From NCBI RefSeq assembly GCF_001403875.1, contig NZ_LN884290.1:1-64000 (forward strand): a DNA stretch of 64,000 nt. Direction: 5' to 3'. Below, one piece after another: positions 17,698 to 26,509 of the stretch. How positions within the stretch are numbered: position 1 is the first letter of the stretch; the number at the start of each line of letters is the position of its first letter. Under the pieces are notes generated by a model. That model was given only the letters and a program-made list of their open reading frames with translations. It made no database searches and was not told the origin of the DNA. Made by a program: the position numbers and the translations under genes. Source of the stretch: Paenibacillus ihumii. GTDB taxonomy: Bacteria > Bacillota > Bacilli > Paenibacillales > Paenibacillaceae.

Positions 17698-19158
17698 ATG
17701 ACGGAGGTTCGCGTGCGCTATGCTCCGAGTCCTACGGGACATTTACATATCGGCAATGCAAGAACCGCGCTGTTCAATTACCTGTTCGCAAGGCATCATG
17801 GAGGCAAATTGATCATTCGCATTGAGGATACCGACGTGAAGCGCAACGTCGCCGGCGGGGAAGAGAACCAGCTGACCTATTTGAAATGGCTTGGCATCGA
17901 TTGGGATGAGAGCGTTGATGTCGGAGGAGACTACGGACCGTACCGCCAGACGGAGCGGCTGGACATTTACCGCAAATATTGGGAGGAGCTGCTGGACAAA
18001 GGGCTGGCCTACCGCTGCTACTGCACGGAAGAGGAGCTGGAGCAGGAGCGCGAGGAGCAGATGGCCCGCGGGGAGACCCCGCGCTATTCCGGCAAGCACC
18101 GGGATTTGACGCCGGAGCAGTGCGCTGCTTATGAAGCTGAGGGAAGACAGGCCAGCATCCGCTTCCGCGTCCCGGAAGGGCGCACGTACACGTTCGATGA
18201 TTTGGTCAAGGGACCGATCACGTTCCAGTCCGAGACGAGCGGCGATTTCGTCATCGTCAAGAAGGACGGCATTCCGACCTACAACTTCGCGGTGGTGCTC
18301 GACGATCACCTGATGAACATTACGCATGTGCTGCGCGGCGAGGACCATGTGTCCAATACGCCTCGCCAGTTGATGATTTATGAGGCGTTCGGCTGGGAGC
18401 CGCCGGTGTTCGGCCATATGACGCTTATCGTGGGCGAGAATCACAAGAAGCTGAGCAAGCGCGACGAATCGGTCATCCAGTTTATCGAGCAGTACGATGA
18501 TCTCGGTTATTTGCCGGAGGCGATGTTTAATTTCATCACGCTGCTTGGGTGGTCGCCGGAAGGCGAGGAGGAGATCTTCTCGAAGGAGGAGCTGATCTCG
18601 ATCTTTGATGCAAAGCGGCTGTCCCGGAGCCCTGCCGTGTTTGACACAAACAAGCTGGCCCACCTGAATAACCATTACATCAAGCAAGCTGATCCTGAGC
18701 GCATCGCCAAGCTCGCGATCCCTCATTTACAGAAGGCCTCGCGCCTGCCGGCCGAGCTTACGCCGGAGCAGGAAGCCTGGGCCAAGGCGCTGGTTGCCCT
18801 GTACCAGGAGCAGATGACCGCAGCCTCAGACATTGTCGAACTGTCGGATCTGTTCTTCCGTACGCATCTGGAGCTGGATGCGGAGGCGGCAGCCGTATTG
18901 TCCGGGGAGCAGGTGCCGGAAGTGCTGAGCGTCTTCCTCGCAAAGGTTGAAGCGCTCGCCGACTACACGGCCGAGAATATCGCCGCGCTGATCAAAGAGG
19001 TGCAGAAAGAGACCGGGCATAAGGGCAAGAATCTGTTCATGCCGATTCGCGTAGCCCTGACCGGCCAGACCCACGGCCGCGATCTCAACCAGACGATTTA
19101 TCTGCTTGGCCGGGACCGGACAATCGACCGGCTGAAGGCGCAAATTCGCGGCGCTTAG
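17698..19158 (+). CDS. gltX: Glutamyl-tRNA synthetase
   Basis: A 486-aa class Ib aminoacyl-tRNA synthetase. HIGH-like motif HLHIG at 15-19 and KMSKS-like motif KLSKR at 251-255, with a helical anticodon-binding C-terminal half. Length equals the usual Firmicutes GltX. ATG at 17698 follows AGGAGGGG; the frame extends upstream to 17656 without a ribosome-binding site. In this lineage GltX usually also charges tRNA-Gln for the amidotransferase route (family knowledge). Lies 50 bp after ispF. Confidence 0.96.
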   Translation: MTEVRVRYAPSPTGHLHIGNARTALFNYLFARHHGGKLIIRIEDTDVKRNVAGGEENQLTYLKWLGIDWDESVDVGGDYGPYRQTERLDIYRKYWEELLDKGLAYRCYCTEEELEQEREEQMARGETPRYSGKHRDLTPEQCAAYEAEGRQASIRFRVPEGRTYTFDDLVKGPITFQSETSGDFVIVKKDGIPTYNFAVVLDDHLMNITHVLRGEDHVSNTPRQLMIYEAFGWEPPVFGHMTLIVGENHKKLSKRDESVIQFIEQYDDLGYLPEAMFNFITLLGWSPEGEEEIFSKEELISIFDAKRLSRSPAVFDTNKLAHLNNHYIKQADPERIAKLAIPHLQKASRLPAELTPEQEAWAKALVALYQEQMTAASDIVELSDLFFRTHLELDAEAAAVLSGEQVPEVLSVFLAKVEALADYTAENIAALIKEVQKETGHKGKNLFMPIRVALTGQTHGRDLNQTIYLLGRDRTIDRLKAQIRGA

Positions 19159-19228
19159 GCTGCGCTGACAAGCAAAGCGAGCATAGCAGCAAGCATAGTA
19201 GGCCCGAGATGAGGGCCCAAAACAATTG

Positions 19229-19258
19229 TTGTCAGTTTTGGCGTCTTTCGGGTAATAT
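19229..19258 (+). promoter_or_regulatory. Promoter of the T-box/cysE-cysS transcript
   Basis: TTGTCA at 19229-19234 and TAATAT at 19253-19258 with an 18-bp spacer, just upstream of the T-box leader. The hexamers are imperfect, so confidence is moderate. Confidence 0.5.
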
Positions 19259-19267
19259 AAAGACAGA

Positions 19268-19600
19268 TGAATTAGCTTGATAGCTTGAAATGCACAGAAC
19301 GGGAGAAGTACGTAGACATTTGTATTGTACAGAGAGGATAACCGAGGAGCCGACTGCGGCACCGGGGTGGAAGTTATCTCAATACATGCTTCGGAAATGC
19401 ACCCGGGAGCAGCGGGGTTGAGCGCGCATCATGCGCAGGTAGACTTCGCCGCATCGTCCCCGTTAAGGACGCTAAGAGGGATGAGGAGCCTAAAGACCAA
19501 TGCTGCCTGAGGCAGCGGAGTCCGGCTTCCGTCCGAAGCAGAGTGGAACCGCGCGTAAAGCGTCTCTGCAGCGAAGGCTGCAGGGGCGCTTTTTTTAATC
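19268..19600 (+). promoter_or_regulatory. T-box leader controlling cysE-cysS
   Basis: The roughly 330-nt leader has the T-box core AGAGTGGAACCGCG (19540-19553), close to the consensus AGGGTGGNACCGCG. An intrinsic terminator follows at once: stem AAGCGTCTCTGCAGC (19558-19572) with GCTGCAGGGGCGCTT (19577-19591) and a T run to 19596. Upstream stem-loops occupy 19330-19530. Uncharged tRNA should pair in the antiterminator and allow read-through into cysE and cysS. A tRNA-Cys response is inferred from the downstream genes; a candidate TGC specifier lies at 19387-19389, but I could not prove the specifier-loop fold. Confidence 0.85.
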
Positions 19601-19676
19601 AGCAAATATATCCCTGTATATCGTCAAGCCTAAGGGGATAGCAGGACGGGAAGCCGGAAGAGAAGGGGGAAGCGTG

Positions 19677-20336
19677 ATGTTCAAAAGGATGAAATCTGAT
19701 ATTCAAGCCGTATTTGATAACGACCCGGCCGCGAGAAGCTGGTTCGAGGTAATCTTCACCTATTCCGGGCTGCATGCCATATGGAGTCACCGCCTGGCGC
19801 ATGCTTTCTATCGTCGCCGGTGGTTCACGACCGCCCGGATCATTTCGCAGACCAGCCGCTTCTTTACGGGAATCGAGATTCACCCGGGAGCGCGGATCGG
19901 CAATCGGTTATTCATTGACCACGGCATGGGCGTCGTTATCGGGGAAACTTGCGAAATCGGGGATGATGTGGTTATCTATCAGGGAGTTACCCTGGGGGGG
20001 AGCGGCAAGGAGAAGGGCAAGCGCCACCCGACTATCGGGAATAATGTCGTTATCGGATCGGGAGCGAAGATTCTCGGCTCCTTCAAAATCGGGGACCAAT
20101 CCAACATCGGCGCCAATTCCGTTGTTCTGAAGGAAGTGCCTCCCGGGAGCACGGTGGTCGGGATTCCGGGCAAAGTGGTACGCCTTCGCGGGAAGCCGCT
20201 CGACCGGCTTAGCCATCAGCTTCCGGACCCGGTTATCGATTCGATGAAGGCGCTGCAGCGCCAGATCGACGAATTGCAGTCTGAGCTTGCCGAGCTGAGG
20301 GGCCAACTGAGCAAGGAGCGAGTTACGTCAGAATAA
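19677..20336 (+). CDS. cysE: Serine O-acetyltransferase
   Basis: A 219-aa left-handed beta-helix acyltransferase making O-acetylserine from serine and acetyl-CoA, the first step to cysteine. The N-terminal helical part ([18 protein letters not shown]) resembles Bacillus CysE. Hexapeptide repeats run from about 65 to 170 ([21 protein letters not shown] region) with the conserved catalytic histidines. The C-terminal tail (about 180-219) is helical. ATG 19677 is chosen over GTG 19674. Placed behind the T-box, so synthesis should rise when charged tRNA-Cys is low. Confidence 0.95.
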   Translation: MFKRMKSDIQAVFDNDPAARSWFEVIFTYSGLHAIWSHRLAHAFYRRRWFTTARIISQTSRFFTGIEIHPGARIGNRLFIDHGMGVVIGETCEIGDDVVIYQGVTLGGSGKEKGKRHPTIGNNVVIGSGAKILGSFKIGDQSNIGANSVVLKEVPPGSTVVGIPGKVVRLRGKPLDRLSHQLPDPVIDSMKALQRQIDELQSELAELRGQLSKERVTSE

Positions 20337-20374
20337 GTCACATACCAACAACAGCTTGCGAAAGGAACGTGAGT

Positions 20375-21778
20375 ATGGCACTGCAAATATACAACACATT
20401 GACCCGGATGAAGGAGACCTTCGTGAGCCAGGAGCCGGGCAAGGCGAACATTTATGTGTGCGGTCCGACGGTATACGGATATATCCATATCGGGAACGCG
20501 CGTCCGATGATTTTTTTCGACGTGGTAAGAAGCTATTTGGAGAATCAGCAATATGAGGTCAATTATGTAGTCAATTTTACCGATGTCGACGACAAACTGA
20601 TCCGGAAAGCTGACGAGATGAACCTCACGGTGCCGGAAGTGGCTGAAATGTTCATCCAAGCTTATTACGAAGATCTGGACGGACTCGATATTCCCCGGGC
20701 TACTGCTAATCCGCGCGTGACGGACAGCATGGGGACCATCATTGATTTCATTAAGGATCTGGAGAGCAAGGGGTACGCTTACGCCAGCGGCGGAGACGTC
20801 TTCTTCCGGACGAAGAAATTCCCGGAATACGGCAAGCTGTCGGGCCAGAACATTTCGGAGCTGCAGTTCGGCATCCGGATCGACGTGGACGAGCGCAAGG
20901 AGAATCCGGAGGATTTCGTGCTCTGGAAGGCGGCTAAGCCAGGGGAAATCCATTGGCCGAGTCCATGGGGCGAAGGCAGACCGGGCTGGCATATCGAGTG
21001 CTCGGCGATGTCGCGCGAACTGCTCGGCGATACCCTTGACATTCACGGCGGCGGGCAGGATCTTCAGTTCCCGCATCACGAGTGCGAAATCGCTCAATCC
21101 GAGGCAGCAACGGGCAAGCCGCTTGCAAGGTATTGGATGCATAATGGTTACATTAATATCGACGGGGAAAAAATGTCGAAGTCGCTCGGCAACGGCGTCC
21201 TTGTCAAAGATCTCCGCGCTGAATATAAATGCGAGGCTATCCGCTATTTCATGCTGTCGACGCATTACCGCAATCCGCTCAATTTCTCGGAGAAGATCAT
21301 GGAGCAGGCGGAGCGGAGCGTGGAGCGCATCGCCAATACCGTGAGCAATCTGCGCCACCGGCTGCAGACCGCTGCTGCGGGATCGGATGAGGTTGCGCCG
21401 GAGTGGGACGCGAAGCTGTGTGAGATTTCGTCGTTATTCCATACGAAAATGCAGGATGACTTCAATACGCCGGATGCAATCACGGCCGTGTTCGAATGGG
21501 TGAATGAAGTGAATGCCCTGCTGCAGCGTCCGATCGCCAGCCGGGCCGACCTGGAGGCGGCGCAGAAGCTGTTCGCGGAAATGAACGGCGTGCTGCGCAT
21601 CGCGAAGGAGGAGGAAGGCGACTTGCTGGATGATGAGGTGGAGGCGCTGATCGCCGAGCGCGCTGAAGCGCGCAAAGCCAAGAATTGGGCGCGGGCTGAT
21701 GAAATCCGCGATCTGCTTGACGCCAAAGGCATCATCCTTGAGGATACGCCGCAGGGAATGAGATGGCGCCGGAAATGA
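20375..21778 (+). CDS. cysS: Cysteinyl-tRNA synthetase
   Basis: A 467-aa class I synthetase. Zinc-ligand Cys29 precedes the HIGN motif (38-41); the KMSKS motif is intact (EKMSKSLGN), and the HHECEIAQSE zinc segment is present. Length matches the family (about 466 aa). ATG at 20375 is preferred over GTG 20369, which lies too close to the ribosome-binding site AAAGGAA. Shares the T-box-controlled transcript with cysE. Its stop overlaps the next frame (mrnC). Confidence 0.96.
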   Translation: MALQIYNTLTRMKETFVSQEPGKANIYVCGPTVYGYIHIGNARPMIFFDVVRSYLENQQYEVNYVVNFTDVDDKLIRKADEMNLTVPEVAEMFIQAYYEDLDGLDIPRATANPRVTDSMGTIIDFIKDLESKGYAYASGGDVFFRTKKFPEYGKLSGQNISELQFGIRIDVDERKENPEDFVLWKAAKPGEIHWPSPWGEGRPGWHIECSAMSRELLGDTLDIHGGGQDLQFPHHECEIAQSEAATGKPLARYWMHNGYINIDGEKMSKSLGNGVLVKDLRAEYKCEAIRYFMLSTHYRNPLNFSEKIMEQAERSVERIANTVSNLRHRLQTAAAGSDEVAPEWDAKLCEISSLFHTKMQDDFNTPDAITAVFEWVNEVNALLQRPIASRADLEAAQKLFAEMNGVLRIAKEEEGDLLDDEVEALIAERAEARKAKNWARADEIRDLLDAKGIILEDTPQGMRWRRK

Positions 21779-22416
21779 ACGGACGTAAGGAAGTCAATCA
21801 TGATAGTCCGGCGGGCGATGAGCAGAATGAACGGCTGACCGGGGAAGGGCAGGAACCCCACGAGGAGGCTGCCGAAGCGGAAGAGATTCATGCTGAGGCT
21901 CATGCTGAGGCTCGTGACGAGTCCCATGACAAGGCTCGGAATGAGCCTCTTGACGGGGCGGAGGCCCTGTCGCTGCCGGCCCAGCCTGAAGGAGGCCAGG
22001 GGAGCCTCTGGTTCCCGGAGCCGCCGTCGAAGCCGGCTAGGCTGCTGCCGCCGCTGGTCCTGGCGTACATCGGAGACGCCGTCTACGAGGTCGCCGTGCG
22101 CCAGCGCGTCATCGCCCGGCCGAATCTGCGCCCGCACCATCTGCACCGGCAGGCGACGAAATTCGCCTCCGCTAAGGCGCAGGCCAGGCTGCTTGCGCTC
22201 ATCGAGCCGCAGCTCACGGAGCCGGAGCAGGACGTCGTTAGACAGGGGCGGAACGCCAAATCGGGAACGGTTCCCAAGAACGCGAACGTACTCGATTACC
22301 GCCATGCCACGGCTTTTGAGTGCCTTGTCGGTTATCTCTATTATTCCGGGGCGCATGATCGTCTCCGAACACTTATTTCGCAGGGCTTCGAGCTGCTGGA
22401 GCGAGATCACGACTAA
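21763..22416 (+). CDS. mrnC: Mini-ribonuclease III with a low-complexity N-terminal extension
   Basis: A 217-aa protein whose residues about 95-217 form the Mini-III (RNase III catalytic-only) domain that matures 23S rRNA ends in Bacillus. Catalytic acids appear in YIGDAVYE (Asp105, Glu109) and AFECLVGYLYY (Glu186). Typical Mini-III starts near this domain; here about 90 preceding residues are acidic, Ala/Glu/His-rich and repetitive (HAEAHAEARDESHD near 43-56). The extension is in frame and begins with an ATG overlapping the end of cysS; M5 at 21775 is an alternative start. A much shorter product is not supported by any good ribosome-binding site. Confidence 0.88.
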   Translation: MAPEMNGRKEVNHDSPAGDEQNERLTGEGQEPHEEAAEAEEIHAEAHAEARDESHDKARNEPLDGAEALSLPAQPEGGQGSLWFPEPPSKPARLLPPLVLAYIGDAVYEVAVRQRVIARPNLRPHHLHRQATKFASAKAQARLLALIEPQLTEPEQDVVRQGRNAKSGTVPKNANVLDYRHATAFECLVGYLYYSGAHDRLRTLISQGFELLERDHD

Positions 22417-22479
22417 TGATGAAATATATTACAACAAGGGAAAAGAGGCGTGATTGCCTAAATCCCCGGGAGGATTCGT

Positions 22480-23232
22480 ATGGACGATCAAGAATGGATC
22501 GGCGGGAAGCATTCGCTGCTGGAAGCGATGCGAGCCGGACGGACGATCAATAAAATATGGGTAGCGGAAGGCGCCCAGAAGCATCTGACCCAGCCGATCA
22601 TCGCTGAGGCCAAAAAACACGGAATTATCGTGCAATTCGTCGATAAGCGCAAGCTGGATCAAATGGCGCCTGGTCTTCAGCACCAAGGGGTTGTTGCACA
22701 GGTTGCCCCTTATGCTTATGCTGAAGTGGAAGATCTCCTGCAGAAGGCGGAGGAGCGCGGAGAGCCTCCTTTTCTGCTGATTCTGGATGAAATAGAGGAT
22801 CCCCATAACCTGGGATCGATACTGCGAACGGCGGAATGCACCGGTGTCCACGGGGTTATTATTCCCAAGCGCCGTTCCGCTTCGATTACCGCCACGGTAT
22901 CGAAGACCTCGGCCGGGGCGGTGGAGTATGTGCCGGTAGCCCGGGTGACCAATTTGGCCCAGACGATGGAGCAGTTGAAGGAATCCGGAGTATGGATCGC
23001 CGGCACCGACGTGGCTGCCGAGCAGGACATGTATGCCGCAGGACAAGTGCTGTCGGGACCCGTAGCTATCGTGATCGGCAACGAGAATAAGGGAATGGGG
23101 CGGCTCGTGCGCGAGAAATGCGATGTTCTGCTCAAGCTGCCTATGGCGGGAAGACTTAATTCCCTGAACGCTTCGGTCGCGGCGGGCGTTATTATGTACG
23201 AAGCGCTGCGCAGACGCCGCGCCGAAGGCTAG
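22480..23232 (+). CDS. rlmB: 23S rRNA 2'-O-methyltransferase, TrmH/SpoU family
   Basis: A 250-aa SPOUT methyltransferase with an N-terminal substrate-binding domain (about 1-80) and a knotted catalytic domain carrying the three family motifs: NLGSILRTAE, IVIGNENKGM and PMAGRLNSLNASVAAGV. By family it methylates the ribose of G2251 (E. coli numbering) in 23S rRNA. ATG start after GGAGGA. It sits between mrnC and yacP, so three RNA-processing genes are consecutive. Confidence 0.93.
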   Translation: MDDQEWIGGKHSLLEAMRAGRTINKIWVAEGAQKHLTQPIIAEAKKHGIIVQFVDKRKLDQMAPGLQHQGVVAQVAPYAYAEVEDLLQKAEERGEPPFLLILDEIEDPHNLGSILRTAECTGVHGVIIPKRRSASITATVSKTSAGAVEYVPVARVTNLAQTMEQLKESGVWIAGTDVAAEQDMYAAGQVLSGPVAIVIGNENKGMGRLVREKCDVLLKLPMAGRLNSLNASVAAGVIMYEALRRRRAEG

Positions 23233-23237
23233 GCGGC

Positions 23238-23759
23238 ATGCGCGATACGCGCGACGTCCTGCTGGTGGACGGCTACAACATGATTGGCGGATGGCCTGAA
23301 CTTGCCGCACTGTCCAGAGTGGGAATGCAAGAGGCCCGCGACCGTTTATTGGAAAGGCTGGCCAATCATCAGGCCTTCTCCGGAAGGAAAGTGATCGTGG
23401 TATTCGATGCCTATCGCGTGCCCGGTCTGGGGAAATCTTTTAGCCAGAGTCAGGTTGAGGTTTATTTCACGAAAGAGAAAGAAACGGCGGATGAATGCAT
23501 CGAGCGCCTGGTTCGCGAGCTGACGCGCCGGCGCAGGCAAATCTACGTCGCGACGAGCGACACCGTGGAGCAGCATGTTATATTTGGACAGGGAGCACTT
23601 CGGGTTTCAGCGCGGGAATTGCTGAACCAAGTCGAGGAGAATGAGAGAGAGATCCAATCGAAAATTGCCGAACGCAGCTCCAAAACAAGTCGAAATAGTA
23701 TTGATGCCAAGCTCAGCCCAGAGGTACGTATGATGTTTGAACGTTGGCGCAGGGAATGA
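23238..23759 (+). CDS. yacP: NYN-domain endoribonuclease YacP/Rae1
   Basis: A 173-aa NYN (PIN-like) domain protein beginning LLVDGYNMIGGWPEL, with further acidic residues in VIVVFDAYRV and TADECIERLV and the VATSDTVEQ motif. The B. subtilis homologue Rae1 is a ribosome-dependent mRNA endonuclease acting at the A site. ATG 5 bp after rlmB; the ribosome-binding site is weak, consistent with coupling to rlmB translation. Confidence 0.9.
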   Translation: MRDTRDVLLVDGYNMIGGWPELAALSRVGMQEARDRLLERLANHQAFSGRKVIVVFDAYRVPGLGKSFSQSQVEVYFTKEKETADECIERLVRELTRRRRQIYVATSDTVEQHVIFGQGALRVSARELLNQVEENEREIQSKIAERSSKTSRNSIDAKLSPEVRMMFERWRRE

Positions 23760-23831
23760 GCGGATGGAATATCGTATCCTTCCAAATGCCCTTGACAAAG
23801 TTCGACTTTACATCTTTTGGTACTTTTATAG

Positions 23832-23861
23832 TTGACGCTAATATGCGCCATCATATATACT
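23832..23861 (+). promoter_or_regulatory. SigA-type promoter of sigH
   Basis: TTGACG at 23832-23837 and TATACT at 23856-23861 with an 18-bp spacer, about 58 bp before the sigH start. A TTGACA at 23792 has no partner -10 at proper spacing. No convincing SigH or Spo0A/AbrB site was identified by eye. Confidence 0.6.
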
Positions 23862-23919
23862 GATCGTATTACTTGACTGAGTGACGGGGCACCGTGCGTT
23901 GCAGCCGGAGGGATTTGTG

Positions 23920-24570
23920 GTGAGTGTCAATCTCGAGACGTGGGTTAGGTTTGACTATGAGATCCAAAGTGACGAAGACATTGTCGAAGCGGTCCGCGAA
24001 GGCGACAGTGAAGCGCTGGAGTACTTGATTAACAAGTACCGGAGCTTCGTTCGCGCAAAGGCCAGGTCCTATTTTTTGATCGGCGCCGACCGGGAGGACA
24101 TTATCCAGGAAGGGATGATTGGCCTATATAAGGCGATCCGGGACTTTCGAGGCGATAAGCTTGCCTCGTTCAAGGCGTTCGCCGAGCTATGCATAACGCG
24201 GCAAATCATTACAGCCATCAAGACGGCAACGAGACAGAAGCATATTCCGCTGAATTCGTATGTTTCTTTGGACAAGCCGATTTATGACGAGGATTCGGAT
24301 CGGACGCTGTTGGATGTCATTTGTGGTTCCCAGGTATGTGATCCGGAAGAGCTGATCATCAACCAGGAAGAATTCGTTGGCTTGGAAGATAAAATGTCGG
24401 AGATTCTAAGCGATTTGGAACGCAAGGTATTGATGCTGTATCTGGATGGACGTTCGTATCAGGAAATTGCAGTGGATTTAGATCGCCATGTTAAGTCGAT
24501 TGATAACGCCCTGCAGCGGGTAAAACGCAAATTGGAACGATATTTGGAAGTTCGTGATGGAGCGGTGTGA
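23920..24570 (+). CDS. sigH: RNA polymerase sigma-H factor
   Basis: A 216-aa sigma-70-family factor for the transition state and early sporulation. Region 2 contains RAKARSYFLIGADREDIIQE and the conserved FKAFAELCITRQIITAIKTATR block that melts the -10; region 4 holds the YQEIAVDLDRHVKSIDNALQ helix-turn-helix. It is nearly colinear with B. subtilis SigH (218 aa). GTG 23920 is chosen with GGAGGG 7 nt upstream; GTG 23917 is too close and the longer frame to 23881 adds an unrelated leader. It has its own promoter and a terminator at 24629. Confidence 0.96.
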   Translation: MSVNLETWVRFDYEIQSDEDIVEAVREGDSEALEYLINKYRSFVRAKARSYFLIGADREDIIQEGMIGLYKAIRDFRGDKLASFKAFAELCITRQIITAIKTATRQKHIPLNSYVSLDKPIYDEDSDRTLLDVICGSQVCDPEELIINQEEFVGLEDKMSEILSDLERKVLMLYLDGRSYQEIAVDLDRHVKSIDNALQRVKRKLERYLEVRDGAV

Positions 24571-24628
24571 GCTGCTCCGTAATACGATGCCTGTGTCAAC
24601 AGGGCTGAATAGAATAGCTAACGCAAAG

Positions 24629-24653
24629 ACGACTATAGTTATAGTCGTTTTTT
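24629..24653 (+). terminator. Rho-independent terminator after sigH
   Basis: Stem ACGACTAT (24629-24636) with ATAGTCGT (24641-24648), a 4-base loop and a T run to 24653. It separates sigH from the rpmG-secE-nusG unit. Confidence 0.8.
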
Positions 24654-24741
24654 ATATGTAATTTGTAATTTATAGCAATTTGCGAGACTCCGGTTTGCTA
24701 GCGATGGCTGCTGCGTTTCGCAGGATAAGTTCAGATAAGGG

Positions 24742-24769
24742 TTTATCTTGGAAAACGATGTGTTATACT
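24742..24769 (+). promoter_or_regulatory. Probable promoter of rpmG-secE-nusG
   Basis: TTTATC at 24742-24747 and TATACT at 24764-24769, a 16-bp spacer. The -35 is weak. The space up to rpmG (about 157 bp) holds no other gene. Confidence 0.4.
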
Positions 24770-24926
24770 GTTAATAATCGAATAAAGAGAAGCTCGAAGC
24801 CTCGTTGACATGGATATGGCCTTATGATAAAGTGTTTTAGGTAGGCCTAAATTTGCGTTTTTCTGATGTTTAGGCTCAATTAAGAGACTTCTCAAATTTG
24901 ATGAAGGTCTTCGGGAGGTGCACATC

Positions 24927-25076
24927 ATGCGGGTAATTATTACGTTAGCTTGTACGAATTGCAAACAAAGAAACTACACAACGACGAAGAACAAGCGTAA
25001 CCACCCCGACCGCATGGAGATGAAGAAATATTGCAAGTTTTGTAACGAGCAAGTTCCTCATCGCGAAACCAGATAG
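24927..25076 (+). CDS. rpmG: Ribosomal protein L33
   Basis: A 49-aa protein of the large subunit beginning [17 protein letters not shown]. Two C-x-x-C pairs (Cys9/12, Cys36/39) make it the zinc-binding C+ form. ATG follows GGGAGG at 8 nt. The order sigH-rpmG-secE-nusG is the standard Bacillales arrangement. Confidence 0.95.
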   Translation: MRVIITLACTNCKQRNYTTTKNKRNHPDRMEMKKYCKFCNEQVPHRETR

Positions 25077-25097
25077 TCTGTGGAGGTGTAGTCGCGT

Positions 25098-25289
25098 ATG
25101 AAACGAAGTTTCAAATCGTTGTTCTCTTTTTTCTCTGAAAGCTGGGCTGAGCTTAAAAAGGTTCGCTGGCCTAATCGTAAAGAGCTGACCAATTATACGA
25201 TGATTGTGCTCGGTACAATTGTAGTAGTCGCGATTTATTTTTGGGTACTTGATATCGGCATCTCCGCTGTGATCGAAGCGATAATTTAA
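25098..25289 (+). CDS. secE: SecE, protein translocase subunit
   Basis: A 63-aa single-pass membrane protein. An amphipathic N-terminal helix with the conserved WAELKKVRWPNRKEL segment (about 14-28) precedes one transmembrane helix (about 34-60). It clamps SecY in the SecYEG channel. ATG start after GGAGGTG, 21 bp after rpmG and 23 bp before nusG. Confidence 0.96.
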   Translation: MKRSFKSLFSFFSESWAELKKVRWPNRKELTNYTMIVLGTIVVVAIYFWVLDIGISAVIEAII

Positions 25290-25312
25290 GAAGGGTCCTT
25301 AGGTGGCTTGAT

Positions 25313-25846
25313 ATGGAGAAAAGATGGTATGTAGTACATACCTATTCTGGGTATGAGAACAAAGTCAAAGCCAATTTGGAGAAACGCGTTGAGTCCATGG
25401 GCATGGAAGACAAGATATTCCGCGTTCTTGTTCCGATGGAAGAAGAAGTGGTGAACAAAGACGGGAAGAAGAAGACCGTCATGCGTAAAGTTTACCCCGG
25501 TTACGTCTTGGTTGAAATGATCCAGACCGATGATTCTTGGTACGTTGTCCGCAACACGCCAGGGGTTACGGGATTTGTAGGCTCGACAGGCTCCGGTTCC
25601 AAACCGACTCCGCTGCTTCCTGAAGAAGTAGATCAGATTTTGCGGCATATGGGCATGGAAGAACCGAAGCCGGTCATCGATTTCGAAGTCAAAGAATCCG
25701 TACGTATCAAGGTTGGCCCGTTTGCTAATTTTGTCGGATCGATCGAAGAAATTCTCGTCGACAAGAGCAAGCTCAAGGTTCACGTCAACATGTTTGGACG
25801 AGAAACCCCGCTTGAACTAGATTACACTCAAGTGGAGAAGATATAG
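25313..25846 (+). CDS. nusG: NusG, transcription elongation/termination factor
   Basis: A 177-aa factor with the NGN domain (about 4-110; RWYVVHTYSGYENKV start) that binds the RNA polymerase clamp, and a C-terminal KOW domain (about 125-177; VKVGPFANFVGSIEEI) that contacts S10 or Rho. Length and sequence are typical. It follows secE closely; rplK begins 75 bp later. Confidence 0.97.
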   Translation: MEKRWYVVHTYSGYENKVKANLEKRVESMGMEDKIFRVLVPMEEEVVNKDGKKKTVMRKVYPGYVLVEMIQTDDSWYVVRNTPGVTGFVGSTGSGSKPTPLLPEEVDQILRHMGMEEPKPVIDFEVKESVRIKVGPFANFVGSIEEILVDKSKLKVHVNMFGRETPLELDYTQVEKI

Positions 25847-25921
25847 GTTTCTTAAGAAGGTTTCACACGTGGGAGGGGAGAAATTCCCGTTGACCACTAC
25901 TAGGGCAAGGAGGTGTCTCAC

Positions 25922-26347
25922 ATGGCAAAAAAGGTAATCAAAGTAGTAAAGCTGCAAATTCCTGCAGGTAAAGCGAATCCTGCACCTCCGGTAGGTCCGG
26001 CGCTGGGTCAAGCAGGTGTCAACATCATGGCATTCTGTAAAGAGTTTAACGCACGTACTGCCGATCAAGCAGGTTTGATTATTCCGGTTGAAATCTCGGT
26101 GTTTGAAGACCGTTCTTTCACGTTCATCACCAAGACTCCGCCAGCTGCTGTTCTGCTTCGCGTTGCTGCGAAGATCGAGAAAGGCTCCGGTGAACCGAAT
26201 AAGAAGAAAGTAGCTACTGTAAAACGCGACACAGTTCGTCAAATTGCAGAGCAAAAAATGCAAGACCTGAACGCGGCTTCGGTTGAAGCGGCTATGCGTA
26301 TGGTCGAAGGTACTGCTCGCAGCATGGGCATCGCTATCCAAGACTAA
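25922..26347 (+). CDS. rplK: Ribosomal protein L11
   Basis: A 141-aa 50S stalk-base protein that binds the GTPase-associated region of 23S rRNA and is needed for RelA activation. N-terminal domain with the proline-rich [19 protein letters not shown] segment (residues about 11-29), C-terminal RNA-binding domain. ATG 25922 follows AGGAGGTG; the upstream ATG-like start adds three unsupported residues. Confidence 0.97.
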   Translation: MAKKVIKVVKLQIPAGKANPAPPVGPALGQAGVNIMAFCKEFNARTADQAGLIIPVEISVFEDRSFTFITKTPPAAVLLRVAAKIEKGSGEPNKKKVATVKRDTVRQIAEQKMQDLNAASVEAAMRMVEGTARSMGIAIQD

Positions 26348-26412
26348 TTCTTGGGGCGATCAAGCAATGAAGGTTGCGCGACAGCTAAGAGATGCATGAT
26401 ATTAGCAACTGA

Positions 26413-26461
26413 AGTTGCCTCTAAATTACAAGTTGGCTTAGGGCAACTATGTAGCTTAGAG
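26413..26461 (+). other. Hairpin-forming leader between rplK and rplA
   Basis: AGTTGCC (26413-26419) can pair with GGCAACT (26442-26448), and the overlapping CTCTAA (26419-26424) with TTAGAG (26456-26461); the two pairings compete only at one base. The 162-nt rplK-rplA gap is longer than most gaps in the cluster. L1 is a known mRNA-binding autoregulator, so an L1 site is possible but unproven. Confidence 0.35.
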
Positions 26462-26509
26462 ACCAGTGGGAGGAATTTCCGCTAACACCACACAAGGAGG
26501 AAAATTTTC

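Noticed and set aside
19325..19510. 61-aa frame before cysE
   Set aside because: It lies wholly in the T-box leader RNA.
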